Shown: positions 43,145 to 52,798, numbered from the stretch's first letter. The stretch: 64,000 bases of DNA from Isoptericola peretonis (GCA_023241745.1 JALQCY010000002.1:62001-126000), one strand, 5' to 3'. Notes: generated by a model from the sequence alone, not told the origin. Program-made: numbers and translations.

Positions 43145-43966
43145 TCAGGCCGGTCCGACCATGCCCAGCCGTGCGAACGCCTTGGCGATCCCGTCGCCGG
43201 CAGGGCCGGGGATCACGAAGTCGGCCTCGGCGAGCACCGCGGACGGGGCGCCCTCGACGGCGACGGCCGTGCCGGCGTACGCGAGCATCTCGACGTCGTT
43301 GTAGCCGTCGCCGATGCCCACCACCTGCGCGACGGAGATCCCCAGGTGTTCGGCCACGGTCGCCATCCCGACCGCCTTGTGCACCCCGGCCAGGTGGATC
43401 TCGCCCGCGTTGTCACCTGTGTCCGCGTACGACGAGGGCAGGATGCCGACCTCCGGGCCGAGCTCGGCGCGCAGCGCCGCGATGGGCACGGGGGAGTCGA
43501 AGTAGCTGATCTTCGCGTACCGGACGGCCGCCAGGTCGCCGGGCATCTGCAGCACGTCGAGGATCTCCGGCGGCGCGGCCTCGCCGCGGCGCTCGAGGCG
43601 CGCGTCGACCCCGACGGGCCCGTAGAGGGCGTCCGGCGTCTCCAGCAGGTAGGCGATGTCGTGGGCGTCGAGCACGTGCCGCACCCGGGTGGCGAGGTCG
43701 TCGGGGAAACGCAGGTCCGTCAGGACCTCGCCGTCGAGGCGCACCCAGGCGCCCGCGGCGGCCACGACGCCGTCGAACCCTGCCTCCAGGATCGGGGCGG
43801 GCAGCATCGACTCGGGCCGTCCGGTGCACAGCAGCACCTTGTGGCCGGCGCGCCGTGCGTCCCTGACCGCCTCCGCGTGCGCGGTCGGCACCGTGCCGTG
43901 GTCGGCGTAGGTGCCGTCCACGTCCAGGAACGCCGCGCGCGCCCCGTCATTCATCGCAACCGACAC
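43145..43966 (-). CDS. HAD superfamily Cof-type phosphatase
   Basis: A 273-residue cytoplasmic hydrolase. Motif I is FLDVDGTYAD with the nucleophile Asp. Motif II is LLCTGRPES, and motif IV is VVGIGDGYNDVEMLAYAG. The C2-type cap between them marks the Cof/YbiV subfamily of sugar-phosphate phosphatases. GTG 43966 is supported by GGAGG 8 bases upstream; a downstream ATG (43954) has no ribosome site. Substrate unknown. Confidence 0.88.
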   Translation of the reverse strand: MSVAMNDGARAAFLDVDGTYADHGTVPTAHAEAVRDARRAGHKVLLCTGRPESMLPAPILEAGFDGVVAAAGAWVRLDGEVLTDLRFPDDLATRVRHVLDAHDIAYLLETPDALYGPVGVDARLERRGEAAPPEILDVLQMPGDLAAVRYAKISYFDSPVPIAALRAELGPEVGILPSSYADTGDNAGEIHLAGVHKAVGMATVAEHLGISVAQVVGIGDGYNDVEMLAYAGTAVAVEGAPSAVLAEADFVIPGPAGDGIAKAFARLGMVGPA

Positions 43967-44062
43967 GTGGGCAGCCTCCAGCTCTCGGCGTCGTCGTGGG
44001 CACCGTCGAGCCTAACCGTCACCGGCGGCGACCCCGTCGGTGGTCCGTGGTTGGCTCCCGGT

Positions 44063-44716
44063 GTGACGACGATCCGCGTGACGAAGACCACCGAGCGTGC
44101 CGAGACCTGGTCCCTGATCCACACGGAGCGGGCGGCGCTCGCGGACGAGCTCTCCGGGCTCGGCGACGCCGCCTGGCGCACGCCGTCTCTGTGCGAGGGG
44201 TGGACGGTCGAGGACGTGGTCGCGCACCTGACCGCCGGGGCGAGCCTGGGGCGCTGGGCGTGGCTGCGCAGCATCGCGGGGGCACGCCTCGACCCGGACC
44301 TGCACAACGCGCGCCGACTGGCCGAGCGCCGGGGCGCGACGCCGGCCGAGACGCTGGCACGCTTCCGCGGCGTCGCCACCAGCAGCGTCGCGCCCAGCGG
44401 GCACACGGCCGCCTGGCTGGGCGAGGTCGTGGTGCACGGACAGGACGTGCGCACCCCGCTGGGGCTCTCGAGGACACCCCCGGTGGCTGCCACGACCGCG
44501 GTGGCGCGCTTCTTCGCCACCCGTGACTTCACGGTCTCGGGTCGCTCCGTCGCACGCGGGCTGCGCCTGGAGGCGACCGACGGGCCGTTCGTGCACGGCG
44601 ACGGCCCCGTGGTCCGCGGCAGCACCCTCGCGCTCGTCATGGTGCTGGCAGGTCGGGCGTCGTTCTGCGGCGAGCTCACCGGCGACGGTGCGGCGGTCGT
44701 GCGCGACCGCGTCTAG
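44063..44716 (+). CDS. DinB/maleylpyruvate isomerase-like protein
   Basis: A 217-residue protein of the mycothiol-dependent maleylpyruvate isomerase N-terminal (TIGR03083-type) family. The typical LSGLGDAAWRTPSLCEGWTV, then EDVVAHLTAGASLG, gives the four-helix bundle with a His near residue 60, and AAWLGEVVVHGQDVRTPLGL supplies another. These proteins often use mycothiol or metal and act in detoxification. GTG start with a weak ribosome site. Its TAG stop shares the CTAG with the stop of the convergent VOC gene. Confidence 0.8.
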   Translation: MTTIRVTKTTERAETWSLIHTERAALADELSGLGDAAWRTPSLCEGWTVEDVVAHLTAGASLGRWAWLRSIAGARLDPDLHNARRLAERRGATPAETLARFRGVATSSVAPSGHTAAWLGEVVVHGQDVRTPLGLSRTPPVAATTAVARFFATRDFTVSGRSVARGLRLEATDGPFVHGDGPVVRGSTLALVMVLAGRASFCGELTGDGAAVVRDRV

Positions 44717-45135
44717 TCGGTCGCGGGGCGCGAGCCGGCGTAGAGGGCGGCGAACTCCCCGGACGGCGGGATCGGCGTGACCACGTCCACGAGAGCGCCG
44801 TCCGGCCCGGCCACGATGAAGTGCCGCTGGCCGAACTCCTCGTCGCGCAGGGGCAGCAGGAGCTCGTGCGTCCCCTCCGCGACGACCCGAGCGTGCACGG
44901 CGTCGACGTCGTCCACCTCGACCGTGACCAGCACGCCGGCGGCGCGCGTCCCGCGGGCGACCTCCGGGATCGTCGCGTGGCCGGCGTCGACGACGGCGAG
45001 CTCCGCCGTGCCGGAGCGCAGGCTGACGTACCAGTCGGAGGTGAACGTCGGGGCCATGCCCAGCAGGTCGGCGTAGAACCGGGCCGCGGTCGGCACGTCG
45101 GAGGCGGCGAGGACGGGGTAGAGGCTCGTGATCAT
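44713..45135 (-). CDS. VOC family protein (glyoxalase/bleomycin-resistance fold)
   Basis: A 140-residue vicinal oxygen chelate protein: SLYPVLAASDVPTAARFYAD at the N-terminus, a central VTVEVDDVDAVHARVVAEGT, and GQRHFIVAGPDGALVDVVTP at the C-terminus. Members bind metal or small toxic compounds. ATG 45135 has GGGAG 6 bases upstream; the longer reading to 45183 would cover the operator. Divergent from a TetR regulator that probably represses it. Confidence 0.87.
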   Translation of the reverse strand: MITSLYPVLAASDVPTAARFYADLLGMAPTFTSDWYVSLRSGTAELAVVDAGHATIPEVARGTRAAGVLVTVEVDDVDAVHARVVAEGTHELLLPLRDEEFGQRHFIVAGPDGALVDVVTPIPPSGEFAALYAGSRPATD

Positions 45136-45153
45136 CGGGGTCTCCCGGTCGCG

Positions 45154-45176
45154 GATACGTACGGCGTGTACGTATC
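45154..45176. promoter_or_regulatory. TetR-type operator between the VOC and tetR genes
   Basis: GATACGTAC and GTACGTATC are perfect 9-bp arms with a 5-base spacer (GGCGT). The site lies 18 bases before the VOC start and 32 bases before the tetR start, so one dimer pair could control both promoters. Confidence 0.75.
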
Positions 45177-45208
45177 TATACATTCATGATGTCGGTAACC
45201 TGTCAACC

Positions 45209-45796
45209 ATGCCGAGAAGGACGAAAGCGCAGAGCGAGGCGACGGCGGCTGCGATCGTCGCCGCCGCGCGGGGCCTGTACGCCGAGCGCGGGTACGCCTC
45301 CGTCGCGGTCGAGGAGGTCGCGGCGGCCGGCGGGGTCACGCGCGGGGCCGTCTACCACCACTTCGGCAGCGGCGTCGGGCTGTTCGCCGCCGTGCACGCC
45401 GACGCCACGGCCGGGATCGCCGTCGCGATCGAGCGTGCGACCGACGGGGTGCGCGACCCCTGGCAGAGCCTCGAGGCGGGCTGCCGGGCGTTCCTCGCCG
45501 CCGCGGTCGCCGACGACGCGCGCCAGGTCGTGCTCGTCGATGGCCCGGCCGTGCTCGGCTGGGAGCGCTGGCGCGACGACGACGCGCGCAGCTCCGGCCG
45601 GCTGCTGGACCAGGTGCTCGAGGAGCTGGCCGCGGACGGCCTGGTCCGCGCGGCCGACGTCCCCGCGACCTCGGCCCTGCTGTCGGGCGCCATGAACGAG
45701 GCGGCGCTGTGGGTGGCCGCCGCGCCCGACCGCGACCGCGCGCTCGGCCAGGCGTGGGAGGCGCTGCGCCGGCTGCTGCGCGGGGTCCGCGCCTGA
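45209..45796 (+). CDS. TetR family transcriptional regulator
   Basis: A 195-residue repressor. The N-terminal helix-turn-helix reads ARGLYAERGYASVAVEEVAA, then AGGVTRGAVYHHFGSGVGLF. The C-terminal ligand domain is helical. It diverges from the VOC gene, with a clear operator between them, so local autoregulation and control of that gene is the likely role. Inducer unknown. Confidence 0.92.
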   Translation: MPRRTKAQSEATAAAIVAAARGLYAERGYASVAVEEVAAAGGVTRGAVYHHFGSGVGLFAAVHADATAGIAVAIERATDGVRDPWQSLEAGCRAFLAAAVADDARQVVLVDGPAVLGWERWRDDDARSSGRLLDQVLEELAADGLVRAADVPATSALLSGAMNEAALWVAAAPDRDRALGQAWEALRRLLRGVRA

Positions 45797-45817
45797 GGGC
45801 GGCTCAGCGGCGGGACG

Positions 45818-47437
45818 TCACGTGACCGCGCCGAGCTGCCAGGGCACGAACTCGTCGGAGCCCAGGTCGAGCTCCTCGGACACGGTCTGCTCGCCGGACG
45901 CGACGGCCAGGATCTTCTCGAACAGCTCGTCGCCCACCTCCTCGACGCTCAGGCCGGTCTCCACGATCCGCCCCGCGTCGAGGTCCATGTCCTCGCGCAT
46001 GCGACGGTAGGTGTCGGAGTTGGTGGCCACCTTGATCGACGGCGCCGGCTTGCAGCCGAGCACCGAGCCGCGACCGGTGGTGAAGACGACGACGTTGGCG
46101 CCGCCGGCGACGATGCCGGTCACCGACACGGGGTCGTACCCGGGGGTGTCCATGAAGGTCATGCCGCGCTCGGTGACCGGCTCGGCGTACTCGTGCACGG
46201 CGACGAGGTCGGCCGTGCCCGCCTTGGCCACGGCGCCCAGCGACTTCTCGAGGATCGTCGTGAGGCCGCCGGCCTTGTTGCCGGGGGACGGGTTGTTGTC
46301 GAGGGTGCCGCCGCCCGCGGCCGCGTAGCCCTGCCACCAGTCGATGCGGTCGAGCAGGCGCCGGCCCACCGCCTCGGAGACGGCGCGGCGCAGCAGCAGG
46401 TGCTCGGCGCCGAACACCTCGGGCGTCTCGGCGAGGATGGACGTGCCGCCCTGCGCGACGAGGAGGTCGGACGCGTGCCCCAGGGCGGGGTTGGCGGTGA
46501 TGCCGGAGAACCCGTCCGACCCGCCGCAGTTCAGCCCCAGCACGAGCTCGGAGGCCGGCGCCTCCTCGCGGCGCAGCGCGTCGATCTCGGGCAGCATCTC
46601 GGTGATGGCGGCGACGCCCGCGCGCACGGTGGCGCGGATGCCGCCCGTGTCCTGGATGGTCAGGGTGCGCACCGGCAGGCCCTCGCGCAGCTCCAGGCCG
46701 TCGAGCACGGACGCCGCGGGCAGCATCTCGCAGCCGAGCCCGACCACGAGCAGGCCCGCCATGTTCACGTGGCTCGCGTAGCCGCGCAGCGTGCGGAGCG
46801 TGACCTGCGCGCCCTCGGAGGTGGGCACGAGGCCGCAGCCGGTGTCGTGGGTGAGCGCGACGACGCCGTCCACGTGCGGGTAGGCGTCCAGCACCGGGCC
46901 GCGGAACTGGTCCGCGATCATCCGCGCCGTCGACGCCGAGCAGTTCACCGACGTGAGGATGCCGACGTAGTTGCGGGTGCCCCAGCGGCCGTCGGAGCGG
47001 CGATAGCCCTGGAACGTCCGCCGGCGCTCGGGCGCCGGCAGCGGGGTGCGGGCCGTGCCGAACTCGTACTCGCGGGCGCCGTCGTCCATGCCCAGGTTGT
47101 GCGTGTGCACGTGGTCGCCGGGCGCGACGTCGCGCTTGGCGCGGCCGATCGACTGCCCGTACTTGCGTACCTCGACCCCCGTGGCGACAGGGCGGACCGC
47201 GAGCTTGTGCCCGCGCGGCAGCGTGGAGCGCGTCGTCGCCTCCGACCCGTCGGGCAGCCGCACCGTGGTCCCGGACGGCACCTGGCGGGTCGTGACGGCC
47301 ACGTCGTCGGCCGGCCGCAGCAGCAGCGCGACGTCGGCCAGGTCGACGACGCGGGGCAGCGGCGGCTCGGCCGGCGTCCCCGGGGCGGAGGGGGCCGTCG
47401 CGAGCGGCAGCAACGGGTGGTGCGGGGCGGTGCTCAT
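45818..47437 (-). CDS. uxaA: UxaA family altronate/galactarate-type dehydratase
   Basis: A 539-residue dehydratase with an N-terminal SAF domain (residues about 35-130, including DVAPGDHVHTHNLG) and a C-terminal catalytic domain (GYRRSDGRWGTRNYVGILTS, HDTGCGLV, LGLNCGGSDGFSGITANPAL). These remove water from altronate in galacturonate breakdown, or from related sugar acids. Its start overlaps the lacI stop (ATGA), so it is the second gene of a lacI-uxaA operon. The nearby pectin enzymes favour a hexuronate substrate. Confidence 0.87.
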   Translation of the reverse strand: MSTAPHHPLLPLATAPSAPGTPAEPPLPRVVDLADVALLLRPADDVAVTTRQVPSGTTVRLPDGSEATTRSTLPRGHKLAVRPVATGVEVRKYGQSIGRAKRDVAPGDHVHTHNLGMDDGAREYEFGTARTPLPAPERRRTFQGYRRSDGRWGTRNYVGILTSVNCSASTARMIADQFRGPVLDAYPHVDGVVALTHDTGCGLVPTSEGAQVTLRTLRGYASHVNMAGLLVVGLGCEMLPAASVLDGLELREGLPVRTLTIQDTGGIRATVRAGVAAITEMLPEIDALRREEAPASELVLGLNCGGSDGFSGITANPALGHASDLLVAQGGTSILAETPEVFGAEHLLLRRAVSEAVGRRLLDRIDWWQGYAAAGGGTLDNNPSPGNKAGGLTTILEKSLGAVAKAGTADLVAVHEYAEPVTERGMTFMDTPGYDPVSVTGIVAGGANVVVFTTGRGSVLGCKPAPSIKVATNSDTYRRMREDMDLDAGRIVETGLSVEEVGDELFEKILAVASGEQTVSEELDLGSDEFVPWQLGAVT

Positions 47438-48456
47438 CGGATCACGACCTCGGGATCTGTGCTTCGGGGGACTGTCGTACGAGGGGTGCGGCGGTCGGCG
47501 GCGGGCGCGACGGGCGCCGTCGACGAGCGGACCACGAGCTCCACGGGGAGGCGGCGGTGCGGTGCGTCGCCCCCAGGGGCGAGCAGGTCGACGGCCTCGC
47601 GGCCGGCGCGGGCCAGGGGCACGGCGACGGTGGTCAGCGCGGGGGTCACGAGCGACGCGGCGGCGACGTCGTCGAAGCCGACCACCGAGACGTCGTCGGG
47701 GATGGCGACGCCGCGGGCGTGCAGCCGCGCCAGGACACCGAGGGCGACGAGGTCGTTGAAGCACAGCACCGCGGTGGCGCCGGCGGCGAGGGCGAGGTCC
47801 GCCGCCTGCACGCCGCCGCCGTGGGTGGGCCGGAAGCTCCCGAGGTCGAGCAGGGCGTCGCCGGCGAGCGCGCTCGACGCCGCCCGGCGCTCGGCGTCCG
47901 ACCACGAGCCGCGCGGGCCGCCGACGTACGCGACGGCGTCGTGCCCGAGGGCCCGCAGGTGGTCGAGCGCCTGGCGCACGCCGTCGGCGATGTCGAAGGA
48001 GACGGACGGCACTCCCGGGGCCTCGCGGTTGACGAGCGCCACGCGGCCACCGGAGGCCACGTCGCCGAGCGCGTCGGCGGACATGCGCGGCGAGCAGAGC
48101 ACGAGGCCGTCCACGCGGTCGGCCAGGCGTGTGATGACGTCGGGCTCGACGGTCACGTCCTCGTCCGTGTCGGCGACCAGCACCTCGCGGCCGGTCTCCC
48201 GCGCCCGGGCCTGCACCCCCTTGGCGACGGCCGCGAAGAACGGGTTCGCCAGGTCCGGCACGACCAGGCCGACCGTGCCGGTGCTGCCGGTGGTGAGGGC
48301 GCGCGCGGCGGGGTGGGGGCGGTAGCCGAGCGACTGCGCCGCACGAGCCACCTGCTCGCGGTTCGTGGCGGAGACGTGCGGTGCGTCGCTCAGGGCGCGC
48401 GAGGCCGTGGCGAGCGAGACGCCCGCCGCGCGCGCGACGTCGCGGAGCGTGACCAC
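47434..48456 (-). CDS. LacI family transcriptional regulator
   Basis: A 340-residue regulator. The helix-turn-helix VVTLRDVARAAGVSLATASR, then ALSDAPHVSATNREQVARAA, is followed by the periplasmic-binding-protein-like sensor domain (TVGLVVPDLANPFFAAVAKG, SVVGFDDVAAASLVTPALTT). GTG 48456 has GGAGG 5 bases upstream. A LacI-type operator lies 19 bases before the start, indicating autoregulation together with uxaA. The inducer is probably a pectin-derived sugar acid. Confidence 0.93.
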   Translation of the reverse strand: MVTLRDVARAAGVSLATASRALSDAPHVSATNREQVARAAQSLGYRPHPAARALTTGSTGTVGLVVPDLANPFFAAVAKGVQARARETGREVLVADTDEDVTVEPDVITRLADRVDGLVLCSPRMSADALGDVASGGRVALVNREAPGVPSVSFDIADGVRQALDHLRALGHDAVAYVGGPRGSWSDAERRAASSALAGDALLDLGSFRPTHGGGVQAADLALAAGATAVLCFNDLVALGVLARLHARGVAIPDDVSVVGFDDVAAASLVTPALTTVAVPLARAGREAVDLLAPGGDAPHRRLPVELVVRSSTAPVAPAADRRTPRTTVPRSTDPEVVIR

Positions 48457-48474
48457 GCGAACCTCCCGAGGGCC

Positions 48475-48488
48475 TGGAACCGGTTCCA
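48475..48488. promoter_or_regulatory. LacI-family operator of the lacI-uxaA operon
   Basis: TGGAACCGGTTCCA is a perfect 14-bp palindrome with the central CG typical of LacI-family operators. A further partial copy (ACCGTTCCA) follows directly. Located 19-32 bases before the lacI start. Confidence 0.8.
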
Positions 48489-48512
48489 ACCGTTCCAGCG
48501 TAGCGTACCCCG

Positions 48513-49223
48513 TCAGGCGGGATCCCCCTCGAGCCACCGGAACCACTCGTCGGGGACGTCCTCGTCGAGGCGCCGGACGTCGGAGTCCCGCAGGACGCCG
48601 GCGCCGACGAGCCCGGCGGCGACGATCCGGGCGACCGCCGCCGCGCCCGGGGGGTTGAAGTGCGTGTCGTCCCGGCGCCCGTCCGGCGCGTGGAAGAAGT
48701 GGTGCAGCGTGCGCTCCGGGCCGAGCTCGTCCCACAGCGCCAGGGACTCGCGCTGGACGTCGACCAGCGGCACGGACTTCCGTGCGGCGAGCGCCCGGAC
48801 GGCGTCGGGGTATTCGCCGTGGGCGGGGACCGCCCGGCCGGCGGCGTCGAACCGCCGGCGCTCGACCGACGTCGCGAGGACCGGCCGGGCGCCCGCGTCC
48901 CGTGCGATGCCGAGGAACCGGGCGAGGTGCTCGGTGTACGACGTCCAGGGCTCGGTGTGGCGCTCGGGGTCCTCGACCTTCGCGTCGTTGTGGCCGAACT
49001 GGATCAGCAGGACGTCGTCCGGTCGCAGGTCGCGAGCCAGGGCGTCGAGCCGGCCCTGCGCGACGAAGCTGCGGGTGCTGCGCCCGTTGCGCGCGTGGTT
49101 GGCGACGGCGACGGCGTCGTCGAGGTAGTACGGCAGGGCCATGCCCCAGCCGGTCTCCGGTGCGGCGGCCCGGCTCTTCGGGCCCGCCGTGGAGTCGCCG
49201 GCGATGTGCAGGGTGCGGGTCAT
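48513..49223 (-). CDS. Rhamnogalacturonan acetylesterase-like SGNH hydrolase (CE12)
   Basis: A 236-residue SGNH/GDSL esterase. Block I is LHIAGDSTAGPKS (nucleophile Ser), block III FGHNDAKVEDPERH, and block V DDTHFNPPGAAAVA with Asp and His. These match rhamnogalacturonan acetylesterases that remove acetyl groups from pectin. No signal peptide is visible with ATG 49223 (GGAGG 5 bases upstream), so it may act on imported oligomers. An 18-20-bp palindromic operator lies upstream. Confidence 0.85.
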   Translation of the reverse strand: MTRTLHIAGDSTAGPKSRAAAPETGWGMALPYYLDDAVAVANHARNGRSTRSFVAQGRLDALARDLRPDDVLLIQFGHNDAKVEDPERHTEPWTSYTEHLARFLGIARDAGARPVLATSVERRRFDAAGRAVPAHGEYPDAVRALAARKSVPLVDVQRESLALWDELGPERTLHHFFHAPDGRRDDTHFNPPGAAAVARIVAAGLVGAGVLRDSDVRRLDEDVPDEWFRWLEGDPA

Positions 49224-49272
49224 GCGGTCCTCCGGTGGGCCACGGGGTGCGATCCGATGTGCTGCGCTGCGC

Positions 49273-49292
49273 GCTGGCAAGCGCTTGCCAGC
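49273..49292. promoter_or_regulatory. 20-bp perfect palindrome upstream of the CE12 gene
   Basis: GCTGGCAAGCGCTTGCCAGC is a perfect palindrome centred on CG, 50 bases before the esterase start. The TGGCAAGCGCTTGCCA core is a classic LacI-family operator form and differs from the operator of the neighbouring lacI, so a second regulator from outside the window is likely. Confidence 0.8.
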
Positions 49293-49395
49293 ACCCTAGC
49301 CGGGCTCGCGGCGCCGGATCGCGTGCATCCGTGCACGTCCAGGGCGTAGCGTCGGCGCGGAGCCACCAGCGCCGCCGCACCCGGAGGAGTCACCG

Positions 49396-49830
49396 ATGCC
49401 CCGTCCGCCGTTCCCCGCCCCCGTGCTCGACCTGCTGCGCCGCCCGCAGCCGGCCGTGATCGGCGTCGTCCGCCCCGACGGGAGCCCCGTCACCGCGGCG
49501 ACCTGGTACCTGCTCGAGGAGGACGGCGCGGGCGGCGGCCAGGTGCTGGTCAACCTCGACGCCACGCGCAAGCGGGTGGAGCACCTGCGGGCGAACCCGC
49601 ACGTCAGCCTCACCGTGCTGGACGACAGCTGGTACACGCACGTGACCCTGCTCGGCCGCGTCACCGGCTGGCGCGACGACGTCGACCTCACGGACACCGA
49701 CCGCATCGCGCGGCACTACACGGGCAACCCGTACGCGGTGCGCGACCGGGCCCGCGTCACGGCGGTGGTCGACGTCGACCGCTGGACGGCGTGGGGCGGG
49801 CTGCGCAGCTCGATGGACGACGCCCGCTGA
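49396..49830 (+). CDS. PPOX class F420-dependent/flavin-binding protein
   Basis: A 144-residue split-barrel flavoprotein of the pyridoxamine-phosphate-oxidase-like superfamily: PAVIGVVRPDGSPVTAATWY, then TRKRVEHLRANPHVSLTVLD and YTHVTLLGRVTGW. This size and pattern are typical of actinobacterial F420-dependent reductases. GGAGGAG lies 6 bases before the ATG. It is followed 11 bases later by pntA, perhaps in one transcript. Confidence 0.82.
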   Translation: MPRPPFPAPVLDLLRRPQPAVIGVVRPDGSPVTAATWYLLEEDGAGGGQVLVNLDATRKRVEHLRANPHVSLTVLDDSWYTHVTLLGRVTGWRDDVDLTDTDRIARHYTGNPYAVRDRARVTAVVDVDRWTAWGGLRSSMDDAR

Positions 49831-49841
49831 GGGAGGCGGCC

Positions 49842-51389
49842 ATGCGCATCGGCGCCCCCCGCGCGGCCGGCGCGGACCCGCGGCTCGTCGCCGTCACCCC
49901 GGACGCCGCGCGGCGCCTGGCCGGGCTGGGCCACGACGTCGTCGTCGAGCCGGGGGTCGGGGACGGCGCCCGGCTGCCCGCGCACGAGTACGTCGCCGCC
50001 GGAGCACGGGTCGCGGACCGGGCGGACGTGTGGGGCGCCGACGTCGTCGTGACGCTGGACCCGCCCGGGCCCGCCGAGCTCGACCTGCTGCGCCCGGGCG
50101 CGACGCTGGTCGCGCAGCTCGCCCCGGCGACGCGCCCCGAGCTGCTGGCGGCGCTCGCCGCGCGGGGCGTGACCGCGCTCGCCCTCGACGCGGTGCCGCG
50201 GATCTCGCGCGCGCAGTCCCTGGACGTGCTCTCGGCGCTGTCGAACGTCGCCGGCTACCGCGCGGTCGTCGAGGCGGCCGAGGAGTTCGGCGGCATGTTC
50301 ACCGGCCAGGTGACCGCGGCCGGGAGCACGCCGCCCGCCCGGGTCTTCGTCATCGGCGCCGGCGTGGCCGGGCTGGCCGCCGTCGGCACGGCGGTGAGCC
50401 TCGGCGCCGAGGTGCACGCGTTCGACGTGCGCCCCGAGGCGGCCGAGCAGATCGAGTCGCTCGGCGCGCGGGTCGTCCGGGCCGCGGACGCCGTCCAGCA
50501 GGTCAGCGCCGACGGGTACGCCAGCGCGCAGAGCGCCGACCAGGAGGCCGCGGCGCTGCGCGCCTACGCGGAGCAGACCGCACAGGCGGACGTCGTGATC
50601 ACCACCGCCCTCGTGCGCGGCACCGCGCCCGTCACGATCACGCGCACCATGCTGGACGCGATGCGGCCCGGCTCCGTGGTCGTCGACCTGGCCGCGCCGG
50701 GCGGCGGCAACTGCGAGGCCACCGTGCCGGGACAGCGCGTGGTGACCGACCGCGGCGTGGTCGTGCTCGGCTACACCGACCTGGCGGCGCGCCTGCCGCA
50801 GCACAGCTCGCGGCTGCTCGGCACGGTGGTCGTCAACCTGCTCACCCTGCTCACGCCGGCCGAGGACGGGCGGCTGGCGCTCGACCTCGACGACCCCGTG
50901 GTCCGCGGCATGACCGTGGCCCACGCGGGCGAGGTGACCTGGCCGCCGCCGCCCGTCCCCGTCTCCGCGGCGCCGCCCCCGGCCGCCCCGGAGCGCGTCG
51001 CGACGCCGGCGGCCGACCCCGGGGCCGAACGCCGGCGACGGGGGATGCGGCGCACGGTGCTCGGCGCGCTCGGCGTGGTGGCCGGCGGGCTCCTGGTCGC
51101 CGCGTCCCCGCCCGACGCCGTCGGGCACCTGACGGTGTTCGCCCTCGCGGTGGTGGTGGGCTTCTACGTGATCTCGAACGTCACGCACGCCCTGCACACG
51201 CCGCTCATGGCCCAGACCAACGCCATCAGCGGCATCATCATGGTCGGCGCGCTGCTGCAGATCGGTGACTCGTCACCGGTGGTCACGGCGATCGCCGTCG
51301 TGGCGGCGGCGCTCGCGGGCGTCAACGTCTTCGGCGGGTTCCTGGTGACCCGTCGCATGCTCGGCATGTTCCGGCGGGGCGCGTCATGA
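49842..51389 (+). CDS. pntA: NAD(P) transhydrogenase subunit alpha (fused domain I and membrane part)
   Basis: A 515-residue subunit of the proton-translocating transhydrogenase that interconverts NADH and NADPH. Residues 1-370 are the NAD(H)-binding domain I ([20 protein letters not shown], then the dinucleotide fold [20 protein letters not shown]). A Pro/Ala linker follows. The last 115 residues are membrane helices ([20 protein letters not shown]). This single-chain alpha is the E. coli type rather than the split PntAA/PntAB form common in other actinobacteria. ATGA overlap with pntB. Confidence 0.94.
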   Translation: MRIGAPRAAGADPRLVAVTPDAARRLAGLGHDVVVEPGVGDGARLPAHEYVAAGARVADRADVWGADVVVTLDPPGPAELDLLRPGATLVAQLAPATRPELLAALAARGVTALALDAVPRISRAQSLDVLSALSNVAGYRAVVEAAEEFGGMFTGQVTAAGSTPPARVFVIGAGVAGLAAVGTAVSLGAEVHAFDVRPEAAEQIESLGARVVRAADAVQQVSADGYASAQSADQEAAALRAYAEQTAQADVVITTALVRGTAPVTITRTMLDAMRPGSVVVDLAAPGGGNCEATVPGQRVVTDRGVVVLGYTDLAARLPQHSSRLLGTVVVNLLTLLTPAEDGRLALDLDDPVVRGMTVAHAGEVTWPPPPVPVSAAPPPAAPERVATPAADPGAERRRRGMRRTVLGALGVVAGGLLVAASPPDAVGHLTVFALAVVVGFYVISNVTHALHTPLMAQTNAISGIIMVGALLQIGDSSPVVTAIAVVAAALAGVNVFGGFLVTRRMLGMFRRGAS

Positions 51390-52798
51390 CGGTGACCTCG
51401 GTGGCGCAGGCCGCGTACCTGGTCGCGGCCCTGCTGTTCGTGCTCTCCCTGGCGGGTCTCTCCGCCCAGGAGTCCGCCCGGCGCGGCACGGTGCTGGGCA
51501 TGCTCGGCATGGGGCTGGCGGTGGTGGCCACCATCGCGCTGGCCCTCGACCGGTCCGAGCGGCCGTGGCCGGTGACCGCGGGGCTGATCCTGCTGGTGCT
51601 GGTGGTGGGCGCGACGGTGGGCTCGTGGCGGGCCCGGCGGGTCGAGATGACGCAGATGCCGGAGCTCATCGCCCTGCTGCACTCGTTCGTGGGGCTCGCC
51701 GCGGTGCTGGTGGGCTACGGCGCGTACCTGGCGGCGCCCGCCGGAGGTGGCGACACCGTGCAACGCGTCGAGGTGTTCCTCGGCGTGCTGATCGGGGCCG
51801 TGACCTTCACCGGGTCGGTCGTCGCGTTCGGCAAGCTGTCCGGACGGCTGCCGTCCGCGCCGCTGACGCTGCCCGGCCGCCACCTGCTCAACCTCCTGGC
51901 GCTGGTCGCGTGCGCCGCCCTGCTCGCCTGGTTCCTCGCGGGTGGCGGCGTGGTGCCGCTGCTGCTCATGACGCTCGTCGCGTTCGCCCTGGGCTGGCAC
52001 CTGGTCGCCGCGATCGGCGGCGGGGACATGCCCGTCGTCGTGTCGATGCTCAACTCGTACTCCGGCTGGGCCGCGGCCGCGGCCGGCTTCACGCTCGGCA
52101 ACGACCTGCTCATCGTCACCGGTGCGCTCGTGGGCGCCTCGGGTGCGATCCTCAGCTACCTCATGTGCCGGGCGATGAACCGGTCGTTCTGGTCGGTGGT
52201 GCTCGGCGGCTTCGGCACCGGGAGCGCCGCCGGGCCCGGGCCGGACGGCGGTGCCACCGGTGCGGGTCAGCCCGGAGAGGTGCGCGAGACCTCGCCCGAC
52301 GAGGTGGCCGCGCTGCTCACCGCCGCCCGCTCGGTCGTCGTCGTGCCCGGGTACGGGATGGCGGTGGCCAAGGCGCAGCACCCGGTGGCGGACCTCGCCG
52401 AGAGGTTGCAGGCGCTCGGCGTCACCGTCCGGTTCGGCGTGCACCCGGTGGCGGGACGGCTCCCGGGCCACATGAACGTGCTGCTGGCGGAGGCGCGCGT
52501 GCCCTACGACGTGGTGCTGGGCATGGAGGAGGTCAACCCCGACCTGCCGGGCACCGACGTCGTGCTCGTGATCGGCGCGAACGACACGGTGAACCCGGCC
52601 GCCCAGGACGACCCGGCATCGCCCATCGCGGGCATGCCGGTGATCGAGGCGTGGAAGGCGCGCGACGTCGTGGTCTTCAAGCGCTCGCTGGCCACCGGGT
52701 ACGCGGGCGTGCAGAACCCGCTGTTCTTCCGGGAGAACACGCGGATGCTCTTCGGCGACGCCAGGGAGCAGGTGGACAAGATCGTCCAGGCTCTCTGA
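51386..52798 (+). CDS. pntB: NAD(P) transhydrogenase subunit beta
   Basis: A 470-residue partner of PntA. The first about 265 residues are membrane helices ([40 protein letters not shown]). The C-terminal NADP(H)-binding domain III has [39 protein letters not shown] and [20 protein letters not shown]. Coupled to pntA by ATGA and convergent with mqo. Supplies NADPH driven by the proton gradient, or works in reverse to balance redox. Confidence 0.96.
   Translation: MTVTSVAQAAYLVAALLFVLSLAGLSAQESARRGTVLGMLGMGLAVVATIALALDRSERPWPVTAGLILLVLVVGATVGSWRARRVEMTQMPELIALLHSFVGLAAVLVGYGAYLAAPAGGGDTVQRVEVFLGVLIGAVTFTGSVVAFGKLSGRLPSAPLTLPGRHLLNLLALVACAALLAWFLAGGGVVPLLLMTLVAFALGWHLVAAIGGGDMPVVVSMLNSYSGWAAAAAGFTLGNDLLIVTGALVGASGAILSYLMCRAMNRSFWSVVLGGFGTGSAAGPGPDGGATGAGQPGEVRETSPDEVAALLTAARSVVVVPGYGMAVAKAQHPVADLAERLQALGVTVRFGVHPVAGRLPGHMNVLLAEARVPYDVVLGMEEVNPDLPGTDVVLVIGANDTVNPAAQDDPASPIAGMPVIEAWKARDVVVFKRSLATGYAGVQNPLFFRENTRMLFGDAREQVDKIVQAL

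Noticed and set aside
47438..47905. N-terminal extension of the UxaA-type protein
   Set aside because: It overlaps the lacI gene in another frame and is Arg/Pro-rich; the ATG at 47437 overlaps the lacI stop as expected for coupled genes.
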